Assembly (NCBI GenBank): GCA_014529385.2
Contig: CM043944.1
Location: 45,390,268 to 45,454,267, forward strand
Origin: Adiantum capillus-veneris
Taxonomy: Eukaryota; Streptophyta; Polypodiopsida; Polypodiales; Pteridaceae
DNA length: 64,000 nucleotides
Reading direction: 5' to 3'
Of this stretch, positions 43,975 to 57,065 are shown one piece after another. Under the pieces are notes generated by a model. The model saw only the letters and a list, made by a program, of their open reading frames with translations. It did not search any database and had not been told where the DNA came from. How positions within the stretch are numbered: position 1 is the stretch's first letter; each line of letters starts with the position of its first letter. The position numbers and the translations under genes were made by a program.

Positions 43975-46900
43975 CTTTTAGGTCAAAATTTGAAGGATTT
44001 GTTGGTTTCTACACTAAGACTTGTAAAACCTTATTGGTTCTACAAAAGTTAGAAGGGCAATTGGTGGAGAAGTACACAAGGAAACTATACATGGAGAATT
44101 GGGTATGAGAGGGTGGGGAGTGAGAGAGATAGACGGAGGATAGAGGAGGAGGGGGAAGATGGAGATAGAGAGTAGGCAGTTGGTGGCTCATGGAGTGGTT
44201 GGCGTATGGTGGTTGGATGGGGAGGGAAGAGTTAGAAGTTGGTGGCACTTGATGGACGAGGGGAGGGGAATAAAGATTCGGCAACACTCCCTTTATTGAA
44301 CTTGCTCCATTTCCATCTGCTCTTGGATTAAACACGGTGTTCTATGATGTGTTTAAATGTGTGGTCTTTTACGTATGCACCTTGTAGATTGGTGAAGCGT
44401 AGCTACGCATCCACAATTGGAGTCATGCCAAGCAAACAAATTCTTCCTATAAGATTGCCTATCTTGCCTATGTTTGAAAATAAATAAATAAGAATATACT
44501 CAATGAAGCACGACACTTCCTATAAGATCACCAAAGTTTGAAAATAAAATTTTAGATCCTTTTAGTTTCTATTTGTGCTTTTTAAACGATCTAAATATTT
44601 ATGTACGTGTACATAGTGCTAGAAGTTTCCAGAGGATAGTTGTATCCTAATGTTTTCACCAAAAGTAAAATTAAAGAATAGAGTGTAAGATCAAAAAGCG
44701 AAAAAAGAAAGCTACACTTACATAAAAGCATGATGTCATGAACTTTAGAATTTTTAGGTTGAATCTCAAATTTCTTCAAAAAATCTCCTTGTAAAACCCA
44801 AAAGCGATTAAAAGGTGCAAACTATAAAGTATGTGTTTCAAGAACCACAAAGGGAAAAATATAGCGATTACAAGAACATACAATCCTGCACGATAGATTA
44901 GTTTCATGCAAAAAATCGATTGTGATCATAAAATATTTGTTTTTGGTCAAATTCAAAGTTTTTAAGTTGCATGGACATCTCTAGTGTGAACTCTAGAACT
45001 AAAACTACTATAAATATAGGTTGCTCAAGAGACAAGGAAGTCATGCCCTTTCTTCATGTGGCCTCCTTCTCTTATGGTGGAGGCTTACAAAGGGTGGTAT
45101 ACTCTATATAGAGCTTGTAGACTTTCTCCGCTTGCTCATCTCCATAGCTTTACTCAGTCTAAAGTATGTGTGGTGAGTGCTTTTATACACATAGCTACTC
45201 CCTCGAATCAACTCAAAGGATCAACAAAGGAAGAATAAAACTCAAAAGCTATCCATGTTGTAAATTTTCTGTCTCATTGCTTTGCTTTTTGCATGGCTCA
45301 TCTATTATTTGTATAGAGATGAAAATCTCCCTTGTATATACTTTTTCTTTCATATTTATGCACAACTATGGGCTTCTTCACTCTCTTTTACATTCATAGA
45401 CTATAATGGGGAGCAATTAGTACAAGTGGTTTTTCAACGTCTAACCCATGCCACTGGTATGCATGTTTATGTTAATACTTTGTTGTGATTTCGTGATTTT
45501 ATTATTGTCAAATTCTTAGCTCTAATAAATTATCCCTCAAAGCAAGACATGTGTAGTTTTGTCTAGTTTATTTTGTTATCTCACTTCAATTTTGTGATTC
45601 CATAACAATGCTAAGATAATTAAAAATGTGTCTAACTGTGTCTGTTTTTGATAGATTTGAGAAGAGACTAAATTTCTTCAGATAATATATTATTGCATTC
45701 CTATGAAATCTTATAGGATGTTAGAACTAGCCGTGTTGAGTGAACCTCTGGATTCAAGAATTGATCCTTGTAATAGAGAACCATATAATTACATTGTATG
45801 CTCTTTTGTAACTTCTTCGATCCCATGCATGAATCATGTGCAATTCTCTTGTGTTTGTATCAAGATTCAATTTTGAGCATTCAAGAACCATTAGCATGCC
45901 ATGTTTTATTAGTTGGCATAAAAACCTTATGTTTATGCTTGTATGTTTATGTTCTTTTTTTTTTCTCCAATCATATGTGTTGCTTACTAAACCATATGCT
46001 TGCAAATGTGCACAGATTGTTTAGATAGATTATAAATGCTATACTAGTTTGGGCTTGAGTATTTCAACTATGCTAGTGGTTAATTCAAGATAGATTTCCT
46101 CTTATAAATTAGATTACTTGAAGGTTTTCTTTCCTCACAATTTGAGTCGAGATCACTTCATACATACCTTTCTCTCCCAGCCACTCCATGGACTCTCAAT
46201 GATCACAATCATACACAATTATTAAGCATAGAGCCATGATAATTTCAAAATAGAGTGTAAGACACGTTTCATTTGGTACCATAGGTCATCTTTGGCCTTC
46301 AAAGCAAATGATGGTATAGGCAAGTGATTCATAAAGGCTAGAAGGGGCTAGAGTTGATGTCAGATGTTTGTTGTTGGGCTTGGACATCAACCAAAAGATT
46401 CTTCAAGTTCAAGGTTGTGGCCAAAGACCTTATCTTTGAATAGTAGAAGCCAAATGTCTGTGTAGCTGTTAAATCTTAGATAATAAGACATAATTGAATT
46501 TTTACATTCAAAAGACAACTAGCAATGGAACAAGGAATAAATAAGTACAAAAACAACTCAGTATTAGAATCATTTAAGTACAATGTTTGTAGGAAAGAGA
46601 TCCCCTTTCAGTATGCAGATAGTAAAGGGACTTCCCAAGTCATAAGTGAGTGTTCCATCCAGAGTATGATAGCTTGCCAAAGTCCAAAAAACCTTCCAAG
46701 ATAAGATAAAGTCCTTACCTGCATCCATCCAAACAAGACAACAATTCAGTTAGCCTTGGATGTGTATTACAGTTATCAATGGACCATACCAGTTGTTATC
46801 CATGTCCACCTTACAAAATTTTTTTAACTTTACAAGCTAAGTCCATAATATTTTTTGAAAACATATATATTTCTTTATTCTAAAGTTTTTTTTATATATG

Positions 46901-48290
46901 CAATTTGATTATAAGGCCAACACCCCTTCTAATGCAAGCGTCGGACACACCCCTTTCATATTGAAAGTATCATTTTTCTTAGAAACGAAATTACATTTAT
47001 GGTTTTTGAAGTAACAAGCTATAAGGCTTGTTTTTTAAGATTAGTTCTCAATTTTAGTCAATGGACTGCAATTCATCCTTCAATTTGATGTATCATATAT
47101 CATGTATTTCTTTAAGTAATCCAAGAAGCAAGCAAAAAAGCCAGGCTTTTCTTCTAACAAAAAAAGATATACCATGTTTAAAAGTGCCAATAACCATGCC
47201 TATAGTGGGAGCAACACCTGCCCGAGTAAATGCAAAAAAGCTGAAATGTCAAACCTCCTCTTACCAATGTAGATACCAAGAGTTGCCAAAATGTAAAGCC
47301 AGGCATACACTCCTTAGTGTCCCATGTATATGTTTTTTACAAAATAAACTAAAACAATGCGCTGCCCAAAACCGAAATATCAACATCCATATGTGAAACA
47401 ACCCAATCATGATTAGTGCACAGTAAAAGACTTCCAACCCATGTAAGTATCAATGGCAACCCAATACTCAAGGCCAGTCAAGGCAATATGTTGATTGTAC
47501 TCTAAAAATGTATGAGAAAACTGTATCAAGTTTAAAAATCCGCAGCATTTTAGATGCTCACTGAACCCACAAGGCAGTCTCGCTATCAGCCAATTGCATA
47601 AATGCCAGGCTTAGTAGAGCTGCAGAAAAAGCCTCTTTCAAGAGCCAGTGTAAACATAAAGTAGCCCCCCTTTTTAACTCTCCATTCTTACCATTAATAA
47701 TCAACCAGTTATCAAGCCAAAACCATTGTAATGAAGCATCAGTAGTACCAACAATGTGACAGTGGTTAAATCCGCAGAACAAGAAAAAAAGTCATTACAA
47801 AGGGTAGTGCACCCCACACCCCTTCTTCTTTTTTTTCCATATACAGACCCGGCACAGAGTCATAGATAGGGCACCAAACCCGGCCAATCCTGCAGGCAGA
47901 GATTAGCAAGCAAGACAAGAAATAACCCAAAAATGTACTAGTTACCAGGGCAAAAAAATATATCCTTAATCATCCATATGCAGCGGCTATTGGCCATAGG
48001 GTGGACAAAACCATACACAGTAGATTAAATGCAACATTTGGTAAGCAAACAACGCAGAAAAAAACCCATGCCTGGTTTTATACAAATTTGTAGGAGGAGA
48101 CCACCAATAAAATCAAATACAACATCCTCCTTTCAAGTGGAAGGAGACCTAAGTGTGCAAAAAAGTAAAGCAAGAAATAGCAGGGACCGACTTGAGTAAC
48201 TTGAGTGGAGAGCTTCATATTTTGTAACAGACACGCAGTAGCAAGTTTCAAGCCAACAACCACAACCAAAAACTAAGTGAGGGGCAGAGA
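43975..48290. other. 4.3-kb stretch without a recognised gene
   Basis: Longest frames are about 110 codons and have no family features. Composition is A/T-rich. No LTR pair, LINE tail or clear inverted repeat was noticed. It may be old decayed repeat or intron sequence. Confidence 0.4.
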
Positions 48291-48560
48291 TGCGCCCTCA
48301 CCTTTTAAATATAGCAAGGAGGGAGGTCGCCATAACTCCGAATCGCTCAGAACCCCAGGCGTTTGGGAAGATCTCCAGTAGAGTAAGTGGAGCCGCCTAC
48401 GCGGTGCCATGAGGAGGTAGCCAAAGTTATCACGGCAGGGTTTTACCCAAGGTAGAAAGTACTCAAGTGTTGTGACGGGCTAAAACCCGGTACTATTACC
48501 CATAGGAGGTGGTTTAGCAAAACCTAGGAGGTAAGTGAGCTCGGGCACCCCCTCAAGTGA
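48291..48560. other. G/C-richer block of unknown origin
   Basis: GGTCGCCATAACTCCGAATCG..GGAGCCGCCTACGCGGTGCC..GGGCTAAAACCCGG stands out in base composition from its A/T-rich surroundings. It has no long frame. It could be a piece of an LTR or 3' UTR of an element. Confidence 0.3.
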
Positions 48561-48806
48561 GGTGGAGTATGTGTATTCTTTTCTAGCCATTGCCTTTTTA
48601 GGCTCCAAAAATTTCCCATAGAGGAGACTTAAATTCTGAAGCTCTCTTTTAATAGAGACAAAAAAATCAAGAATTAATAAAGCTGCCCCGTGTGTGTATG
48701 TGTGTATTTATCAAAGAGATCAATCCCAACAGGTCCCTATCCAAGGGCTCGGTTTATGTATGGTCCCCCCCTCTTTTAAAAAAATAAAAATAAGAGTAGT
48801 AGCACA

Positions 48807-48807
<1 letters not shown>

Positions 48808-48876
<69 letters not shown>
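48808..48876. repeat. (GT)n-(GA)n microsatellite
   Basis: GT array running into GA array immediately before the left LTR of the 4.2-kb element. Confidence 0.92.
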
Positions 48877-48899
48877 ATTTGGTTGATGCAGCTGACCGG

Positions 48900-49780
48900 C
48901 ACCCTCCTAGTCGGCCACACCTTGCCCAAGCCATATATTTTGATGTAATATATCCTATTTTTTTGGGAAGCCTTGTAAATGAGCCTATGTAATTTTGATC
49001 CGAGAATCGTAAGCTCTGAGCTGTAATATTTTATCATGTGGACAAAGCCCAAGTAGCTGACCATGAGCCATTTTGAAAATCCCTAGGTGTAAAGGTGAAA
49101 ACCCTTAGTTTGAACACAACTTTGGACATTATCTTAAAAGCATTGTGTACAATTGTCAAGCGGCTACTCAGCTCCAATTTGTAACTCATTTTACTCATGA
49201 TTAGGTAGAGAAAATTCAATTTTGAGAATTGCATTGTATTCCTTATCTCTTGCTCTTTCAATTAAGTATAAGCACTTCAAGTTTTGTCGTGGTTCACAAC
49301 TACACATTTGTGAGTCTTATCTGCAGATGTGAGTGATTAAATAATTGTTTTTTGACACTTTGACCATAAGAGAGTGTTATTAGACCTTAGGGCGACCTAT
49401 TTATGTTACTTTGTTGCACTTTGTATAATGTGGTACATGATGAATCGTGATTTTGGTACCTTGTAAGGTGGCCACCAGACTTGGTAGACTTGTCCCCTTA
49501 GAACTAGTATATCTTTTCTTAAATGTTTGTGGTAATCCAAGTCCGTTTAGTCATCAAAATTTTGTGATGACCTAGAGCAGTGATATAGGACATAAGCAAA
49601 TTTTCCAATCTGAGAGTGGTGATTAGCTTATTCAGTTGATGTGTTTGCTTACTAGGTTCACTTCTTGAGGGTTGACAACCTCAAAGAGTTTATGTGCCCC
49701 ATCCGAGTCACTTCCCTGAGTATTGACATTGTTATGTTAGTGCTAGATAGGTGTGCAGTCTCTACAAACAAGGTACAAGT
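48900..49780 (+). repeat. 5' LTR of the 4.2-kb element (approximate)
   Basis: Aligns by eye with 52320-53105 over its whole length, with small indels. The divergence is clearly higher than in the copia LTRs, so this insertion is older. Confidence 0.7.
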
Positions 49781-49789
49781 GGCTACCAA

Positions 49790-51040
49790 CGACGCCACAC
49801 AAACCGTGGAAATCCAGATAACGGTACTTCAACAACCCACAATCAAAAAAAGAGCACGCCTTTTTCAAATCCTTTTGTTTGGACCACGTAGTATAGATGG
49901 AGCCTCGCCAGCAAAAACCATTGAACACTCAACTCAGTACCCACATTTTGCATAACAAATATGTTACCCCATGCATCTCTTCCATTGGCATGATAGGGCC
50001 ACTACACGACCTTGCATAGACACCATGTTCTCGCCTATGCACATTGCACAAACCTTTATCTGGAACAACTCAGAATGAGTAACTGCTTATTGTAAGATCA
50101 TGAGTTGCAAGATAATGAGAATTCATGTGTATAGTGTATACAGTGTGTTTTTTTGCTTAATTTTTACTTTTTATTTTCACTTTTTATCTAGTTTTACCTC
50201 TGATCAGGCATAATAATGAGCCCTATTGATAGATTTTCAACAATAATGATGCCGAGAGTGAGAGTATGTATACATGAGTGTGTGAAATAATTTTGGCTAA
50301 TTATTTGTCACAAATAATAATACTTTTCAATAATTTTATCTAATTTTTAGCTAATAAGGATAAAAATTAATAAAATTACCCAAAAGAGTAGAAATCAAGT
50401 CCTGAAAGCAAATGTCGGATCAACAAAGCAAGAGTTTAAAAGCGTGTCAAGTTTCAAGAGATTTGGATATGGATTTGAATTTGAAAAGATTCCATCGGTG
50501 TGCTAGGATAGGCTATAGGAACATACCCATAAAGTCTGATAGCCCAATTTGTGACCCAACATGGATCGCGATCCACGTACCTTTTCCAAAATTCAGGACC
50601 AAGACCAAGCCATCATGAAACATGCTATTTAAAGCTTAACCCTCAAGTTTCAGACCGTTTGAAAACCAAAAACCTTGTCAAAATACCGAAATTCTTTAGG
50701 TTCTGGAAAAATTGCAAAATTTGGCTTAGGATCCCAATCAATGATCCAAATCACAAAAAATTTCATCTATTGCATCCCTTGATCATGCTAAATCAGATGA
50801 TGCAAAGATCATTTCAAAATGTGTTCCCATATGGATCGTGATCCATGTACTTCTGACCCAAAATTGACCTAAACTACTTTGCCCTAGTCCTTGTAGTTAT
50901 CATAGACACACTGGTGAAGTTTTGTCAAATTTGGAACTTTTTTGCTTAAGTTGTTCTTACCTTTCAATTTAGGGTCAAGTTAAATGACTTTTTTGACAAC
51001 TTTTTGGTCAACTTTTGAACACTAAAAAGCTGAAATTTGA
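49790..51040. other. Internal leader of the 4.2-kb element
   Basis: No recognised domain. Two near-identical palindromic words, TGGATCGCGATCCA (50561-50574) and TGGATCGTGATCCA (50832-50845), lie 271 bases apart. They occur in otherwise unremarkable A/T-rich sequence. Confidence 0.4.
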
Positions 51041-51047
51041 TAGTTGG

Positions 51048-51949
51048 ATGCCACGCCAGCGTGCACAAAAGGAGTGGGAATCATCTCCTTACAAGATCAT
51101 CGACATCTCATCAAATGAAAAATCACATGTCACGTATGAGGACTTGGAGCAAATTCCAGCAATACCTTCATCGGCAAGTTCCAGGTAGCCAATGGAACTA
51201 AGATAAAAGCTACTATTTTTTCCAAAGAACTCTGAACCTTGCACCAAAAGCTAGAGGTCATAGACAGTGCTACGTGTCTACAACTAGACAGTTTCTTTAG
51301 ACTATCGCCACGGGGGACAGCCTTTCAGAGAGCCCATGAGCTGATGAGCACCATCCAGTATAATGGCAAAGCAACCTTGATAGATAAGGATGGAGCCACT
51401 ATTCAAGTCAAGATTACAAGTGATCTTATCTGCCAAGCACTCCATCTCCTAGCAGGCAGCCATAACCTATTGTTAAAGACAAAAGCCATCGACAATGATA
51501 AAGATTTGATCAAGCAACAAGGGCATAAGATGACTTACAAAGATTTGACTTATTCAGAGACAAAGTTGCCATCGAGATTGATATCGTAGCACTTGAAGGT
51601 ACAGAAGCCACCTCACTACACAAAGCCCTTATTACATGTAGCGGTGGTCATGGCGATTGGGCTTGCAGAGAGGCGGGTCATCAAATGTGACCTTGGTGGA
51701 TACATCCTCGAAAATCTAGTTGAATCCAACTTAAAGCGCAGTGACACAAACAAGGCGTACATGAATGCAGGACCTATGCTGACACGGATTGCCTACCAAG
51801 CCTTAGGCATGATAAAGGATCGCAAGCAGAGTCTTAGTTGGACCTCCTTCACAAGGCAAAGCATGCAGTTAAAGCTATGGGAAGATCTTCCACAACTCCC
51901 ACAAAGAGAAGAACACGCGGCCAAAGCTCAAAAGCACCAACATTGACAG
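51048..51949 (+). pseudogene. gag-like reading frame of the 4.2-kb LTR element
   Basis: ATG 51048 starts MPRQRAQKEWESSPYK and stops at TAG 51186. A frame from 51239 continues with helix-rich sequence (GTAFQRAHELMSTIQYNGKA; SDLICQALHLL) and, after a stop at 51587, with LLHVAVVMAIGLAERRV, SLSWTSFTRQSMQLKLW and a Gln/His-rich end. No zinc knuckle was seen. The placement between LTRs and the helical character suggest a gag or capsid-like protein. Identity is inferred from position. Confidence 0.45.
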
Positions 51950-52009
51950 TGAAGCCACAAAATCAGGTTTTGAGCTTCATGAGTTGCAAGAGAAGAGGGA
52001 CATAGAATA

Positions 52010-52400
52010 GGATGCAAACTTTGAAATATAGAGCAACAAATGATGCAAATGAGAATGGAACATCAAGAGGTAGTGAGGATTTGGGGGTTTGTCTTCAAAT
52101 ACAGAGACAAAGTGTTTGGCCAACAGGCACCCTCCAGACAGCTCCACCTAGACAGTTATAATATATCCTATTTTCTCAAAGCCTTGTAAATGGGCCTATG
52201 TAATCAGCAAACTTTGAAATATAGAGCAACAAATGATGCAAATGAGAATGGAACATCAAGAGGTAGTGAGGATTTGGGGGTTTGTCTTCAAATACAGAGA
52301 CAAAGTGTTTGGCCAACAGGCACCCTCCTAGACAGTCACACCTTGTCCAAGCCATAAATGTTATGTAATATATCCTATTTTCTCGGGAAGCCTTGTAAAT
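52010..52400. repeat. ~190-bp tandem duplication at the 3' LTR boundary
   Basis: AACTTTGAAATATAGAGCAA..GTGTTTGGCCAACAGGCACCC occurs twice (from about 52018 and 52208). The first copy includes a short LTR-start fragment (AATATATCCTATTTTCTC..GCCTATGTAATCA). It looks like an aberrant strand-transfer or slippage product at the internal/LTR junction. Confidence 0.8.
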
Positions 52401-53105
52401 GGGCCTATGTAATCATGATTGGAGAATTGTAAACTCTGAGTTGTAGCTCAAGTAGTCGACCGTTGGCCATTTTGAAAAGCCCTAGGTATAAAAATGAAAA
52501 ACCTAGTTTGAACACAACTTTGGACATTATCTTTTGGAGAAATAGAAGAGCTCTGTGTATGATTATTGGCGGCTACTTAGCTCCAACTTGTAACTCCTTC
52601 TACTCATGATTTAGTAAAAATTCAATACCAAGAACTGCATTGTGATCCTTTCTCTTGCTCTTTCAATGATTTGAGTGCCTAAATCAATGTTTTTTGACAT
52701 TTTGACCACAGGAGAGTGTTATTAGACCTTAGGACGACTTGTTTATGATGTTCTATTGCAATTTTTACGATCAAGTACATGATGTTTAGTGATTTTGGTA
52801 CTTGTTATATGGCCACCAGACTTGGTAGACTTGTCTCCTTAGACCTGAAATAGCTTCCCTTAAAGTTTCGTGACAATCCGAGTCCATTTAGCCATCACAA
52901 TGACGTGATGACCTAGAGTAGTGAGATAGGACATAGGCAGGTTTTCCTATTAGAGAGTGGTGATTAGCTTGTTGAGTTGATGTGTTTTCTTGCTAGGTCA
53001 CTTCTTGAGGACTAACAACCTCAAAGAGTCTCCATGTACCATTTGAGTCACTTCCTTGAGTAGTGACATTGTTATGTTAATATCAGATAGCTATGCTACA
53101 AACGC
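52320..53105 (+). repeat. 3' LTR of the 4.2-kb element (approximate)
   Basis: Direct repeat of 48900-49780. It ends near TATGCTACAAACGCCC, just before a (CA)n array. Confidence 0.7.
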
Positions 53106-53122
53106 CCATTGCGATGACCCCC

Positions 53123-53123
<1 letters not shown>

Positions 53124-53156
<33 letters not shown>
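53124..53156. repeat. (CA)n microsatellite
   Basis: Pure CA array next to the right end of the 4.2-kb LTR element. Confidence 0.9.
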
Positions 53157-53158
<2 letters not shown>

Positions 53159-53419
53159 TGAGAGATTTTCTTACTACCTTCTAAACGTTGAACTTGAGCT
53201 ACAATACATTGTGGTATCCCCCATGTCATCCCAAACAAAATGGAAACAAATGTAACAACAAAACGAATAACTTGAACGTAAGCTAAGGGCTTGAATTGGA
53301 AGTAGGGTAAAAAATAACACGCCTTCAATAATTTGTAAGTATAGATGGATTGGAAAATATATCGTATCCATAAACTTATATGTATAGGATTTGGGATGTA
53401 TCTTTTGAACAGTGCCCAC

Positions 53420-53900
53420 CATCATGGCAACATATAGAAGTCATCTTCATTGTTAGGAGGGCAAACCATTGGCAACTGGCATAGAATCTCCTTTACCTTG
53501 TCAAAGGCCACATGTGCATCATTGGTCCATTGAACCCATGAACTTGCTGACTTGACTTTTGAAGAGGGTATACATACAATGAAAGCATCCAGACTCACAC
53601 TCCTTTATTGGATAGATAATACCTACCTCCAGTAGCTTGTTGATCTCCTACCACGAGGCCTCCTTCTGAGTCTCTCCCAACTTTCATAGCTTTTGTGCTC
53701 TTGGCTTGTATCCCTATTTGAGTAGAATCCGATGCTCCACCCCTTTGGATCCCTATGAGTCTTTGTACTCCGCGGTGAATAGATTGGGGTATGATGCACA
53801 AAACTCGATAGATCTACAAGCACCCAAACCGAGCCATGACCTCTATTGGTGATTGGTAGATCCAAAAGTAACCTCATAGAGATATTGCACATAGAGTGCA
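53420..53900 (-). mobile_element. Decayed Ty3/gypsy RT fragment
   Basis: The minus strand contains VQWTNDAHVAFDKVKEILCQLPV, typical of the RT/RNase H connection of gypsy elements (W-D-A--AF---K). A decayed stretch upstream (SIHRGVQRLIGIQ and EVGIIYPI) may be the RT start. Many stops. It is a different subfamily from the copies at 16-18 kb and 62-64 kb. Confidence 0.55.
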
Positions 53901-54750
53901 AAATGCTTCATAAGCAACTAATGTGATGAATATGCATGCCGCTCCAAATCAACCTTTGTTAAACACTAGGGCTCATAACACCTAGTCTGCATGCATTTAG
54001 CAAAACAGATATGAACCTGCATATCCATGACTCCCCTAGGTTGGCCCTTGGCTTGACATTAGACCATGATGGAATGTCGATCACATCTAGGTACCAATGA
54101 AACATGTGCATCAACAGAACAGAACCTTGCTACATGTATATACAACCATCTGTTAGAGTTGTTTAACAACACTTTTACCTTAACAATTCATTATAAGTAT
54201 CCGATAATTTTTGGCCACTGAAATTGTTCTTGATATGTCATGCTAAAAATGGTATAGAGAATGGATTTGACCAGCACCTAGGGACTTTACCTTGACACAT
54301 AATTGGAATCAAATTTAGGGGGTATGAAACTGGTGTTATGGGCAAGAATTGTTTGAATTAAATAATCGTGTGGAGGATACAAAATCGTTTGAATTTAATA
54401 ATCATGTGGAGGATTCAAAAACCCGTGTGGAGCCCACGTCAGACAAATGTTCAGTCGAATGTTTGCATGACTGTACTTCTCCACATCTCTGTGCCTTTCT
54501 CCTTCGGCGCCTTTCTCAGCTCACTCTACAGCCCCCTGTGCACGCTTCGTATCCTTCGCTATGGATAGCAACCTAAGAAAGAGCCCAAGGAATGTAGCCC
54601 GACAGGTCTCCCCCACAAAGACCCAACATTCTCCCACGAAGGGATGTCACCTCTCTCTGTCTCTCTCTGTGTTGTGTACAGCGGACCTGTATGTGTAGTA
54701 AAGTATTGAGGTGTGGATATATTGAGTAATGAATATGGATTTATTCTTTT
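53901..54750. other. Unassigned stretch before the second convergent gene set
   Basis: A short tandem duplication (TTGAATTTAATAATC.TGTGGAGGAT, 54351-54416) is present. A CT-rich segment with TCTCTCTGTG near 54650 may be a leader. No domain was recognised. Confidence 0.4.
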
Positions 54751-54754
54751 CAGA

Positions 54755-57065
54755 GACAAAAGTTATAGACTCCTCCCAAAATTAGCCGCTTTGTTCACCC
54801 CAAGGATGTGGAGGTGCCATTAAAGGCATTCTGCACGACAAAGGAGGATTTTCATAGGGAATATGGGTTAAGTATTGAGGGGAAAGATTTTAGGAAGTTG
54901 ACAGATGCAGATGTGCCCATATCCAACTGGATGAAACTTTTCACGTGTCTTCCAGTGAAGGAGAAAAAAGTGCAGATAAAAATAGCAAGGCCGGATCACT
55001 ACAAGGCACTCTACCAGCTCTACAAGTAGGTGTATCAATCCAGACCACCAAACTATCTACTGGGAGTCAAGTTTGCACGCGGATATGTTTATTTCGTATG
55101 CACAGCTCCGGTAAAGTGGGCTGAGTTTGCTTCTGAGGTGGTGAATAATGTGACCAATGAAGGTCACTTAGATAGGAAAAGAGAACAATGGAAGTTAGAG
55201 ACTTCTTAAGTATCCACAAGAACCCCAAGTGGTTTTGCCATCTTGTTAGTAAATACACCATCCGGAAGTACACCAGCCGGAAGTGGGCCTTTTGCGACTA
55301 CTCAGTCTGCGTTTAGTGTTGAAGTATCCACTTCCTTGTAAGAACTACTTGTTGAGGTTAGAAAATCTCATGACAATGTATCAGCCAAGTGTCAGAAGGC
55401 TAAGGATTCTCTGGTCAAATCTGTTGCTGATGTGCACTGTTGCGAGGGTGCCCTTGACACCATCCGAATTCACTTCCTTGACGATGCCAATGTACCAACA
55501 GGCTTGCTTGACAGCCTCCAAGAAAATTTTGACCAAGCAAAAGCCACCCTACAGCAGGCACGGGTATGCTTTTAACTCCATCTGATTGTAGTATAATACC
55601 TGCAAAGTACTGGTTTGGATGTACAATATACTATAGTCTATATACTATTGTGGAATGATTACACAATAATACCTATAAAGTAGATTGATTACTATAAATA
55701 ATGGTAACATACCTGCAAAGTAACGGTTGCAATACCGGTATTGGGATTCTATTGGTGAACATGTTACTATAAGTTCTATCAATGATCACAATAACAGTAT
55801 GAAAGCAACATAATACAGGTATAACAACAAAATGATACCGATATAGTAACAAAACAAAAGAGTAGTTTAACACTAAAGTAACAGTATGATTATAATAACC
55901 ATATTGTACTGAAACTCTAATAGTGAAAATGGTATTATAAGTTTTACAATACCGATATTATGGCTCTATCATACCGGGATGGGTAGAATGTGGTACCACA
56001 AAACTGAATAATAAAAAAACATAATAGTATGACAATAACATCAATTCGGTAAGAATAGATGACAATACCGGTAAGATGTTATCATACCAGTAGGATTATA
56101 TCCTACCGGTATGATTACATCCGATCGGTATGGTTAGATCCGACCGGTATGATTACACCCTAACGGTATGATAAAATCCAACTGGTTTGATGTTATCCTT
56201 CCGGTATAATGTTGTATGATGTTACTGGATGTTATCCTACCGGTATGATGTTATAATATCCAGTATAATAACATCATACCGGTATGATAACATTATTATA
56301 CCGATCTTCAAGCATTCATACCGATTTTATACATGTTTGACATTGTCTGATAACAGAGGTCTCTTGCCTATAGGAAGAATTATCCAAATGCTTGGAGCGT
56401 GAGGAAACCTTTGGTCTCTGTGTCACGCTTGTGACAGACATGATTAGTCAACCAATGCTACCTGAAACCATAGTCTTTCGTGCACGAGTTTCAGCTCATG
56501 GACATAGTGTTGTTCTCATTGATGTGTGCAATGCTTGTGGTGTAAAAATTCATGATCACAATCGCTCAAGCCATGTTGTTCTATTGCCTTGTTCACATGC
56601 ATACCATGCATTCTCCTATGCTCACTTGGCTGAGAAAGAAAAGTGCCTGCTTAAGGATTGCCCCAGAGTTATTTTTGCAGAAGACCAATCCCTTCTAAAG
56701 AAGAAGCCACTTGAACCATGCCCAATAACAGGTGAGAAAATTGTTTCAACGGGTAAGAAACACGCCATTGTTTTAATCAGGTGGTTGATTTTTGTCTTCT
56801 CTGATGTTTTTTTAGAGTCAAGCTGCTTCAGAACGACTGCCGGTAAAGACACGGGGACGATGTAGTGACGCCTGCATACAAGACACCTATGGAGGTTTTT
56901 CTTGATGAAAGTGTCCCTGGTAATGCTGAGAAACCTATTTCGGAAACAACAGAAGAAGAACAAAACTTTGAGGTAAAGGAGCAGAGTACAACTGGTGCTA
57001 AAGGGAAAACCCAGAATGAGTAAGACGATGTGTTGCTAGACACCGGCGTGCAGGTGACAAGATCA
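54755..57065 (+). pseudogene. Multi-exon gene: coiled coil plus RING-like zinc finger
   Basis: After an acceptor (TTCTTTTCAG at 54754), exon-like sequence reads HPKDVEVPLKAFCTTKEDF, GLSIEGKDFRKLTD and, past a stop at 55027, PPNYLLGVKFARGYVYFVC. A later frame gives VPTGLLDSLQENFDQAKATLQ and ends at a donor (CACGG|GTATGC, about 55564). The frame resumes after TGCCTATAG at 56375 with EELSKCLEREETFGLC, extending the helix, then a Cys/His cluster: CNACG ... LLPCSHAYHAF ... KCLLKDC, spaced like a RING-type finger. A donor follows ITG at about 56732. The intron holds the CCGGTATGAT repeats. RING fingers usually make E3 ubiquitin ligases, but the role here is unknown. Early stops suggest decay. Confidence 0.5.
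55590..56330. repeat. Palindrome-rich degenerate repeat array (TACCGGTATGAT)
   Basis: The word (T/C)ACCGGTATGAT with spacer (A/G)TTATATCC or GTTATCC recurs about a dozen times, most densely at 56055-56315, with period near 19 bases. TACCGGTA is itself a palindrome, so units occur in both orientations. A thinner scatter (AATACCGGTATTGG, ATAACAGTATGA) starts near 55590. It lies within the intron of the coiled-coil/RING-like gene. Confidence 0.82.

Larger units (their letters stand above)
48885..53105 (+). mobile_element. Non-autonomous LTR retrotransposon (~4.2 kb) with gag-like ORF only
   Basis: Two direct repeats of about 0.8 kb, at roughly 48900-49780 and 52320-53105, share order and content: CACCCTCCTAG, GGGAAGCCTTGTAAATG, GAACACAACTTTGGACATTAT, TGGCCACCAGACTTGGTAGACTTGTC, GTGACATTGTTATGTTA. 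They flank an internal part with one gag-like reading frame and no recognisable protease, RT or integrase. The exact LTR ends, PBS and target duplication could not be fixed. The layout fits a LARD/TR-GAG-type element. Confidence 0.75.

Noticed and set aside
43557-44108. 183-codon plus-strand frame rich in Ser-Leu and Thr-His
   Set aside because: Translation of the compound microsatellite cluster.
47061-47396. 111-codon plus-strand frame with several Cys and Lys
   Set aside because: No recognised motif, no splice or promoter context and A/T-rich surroundings; not distinguishable from chance.
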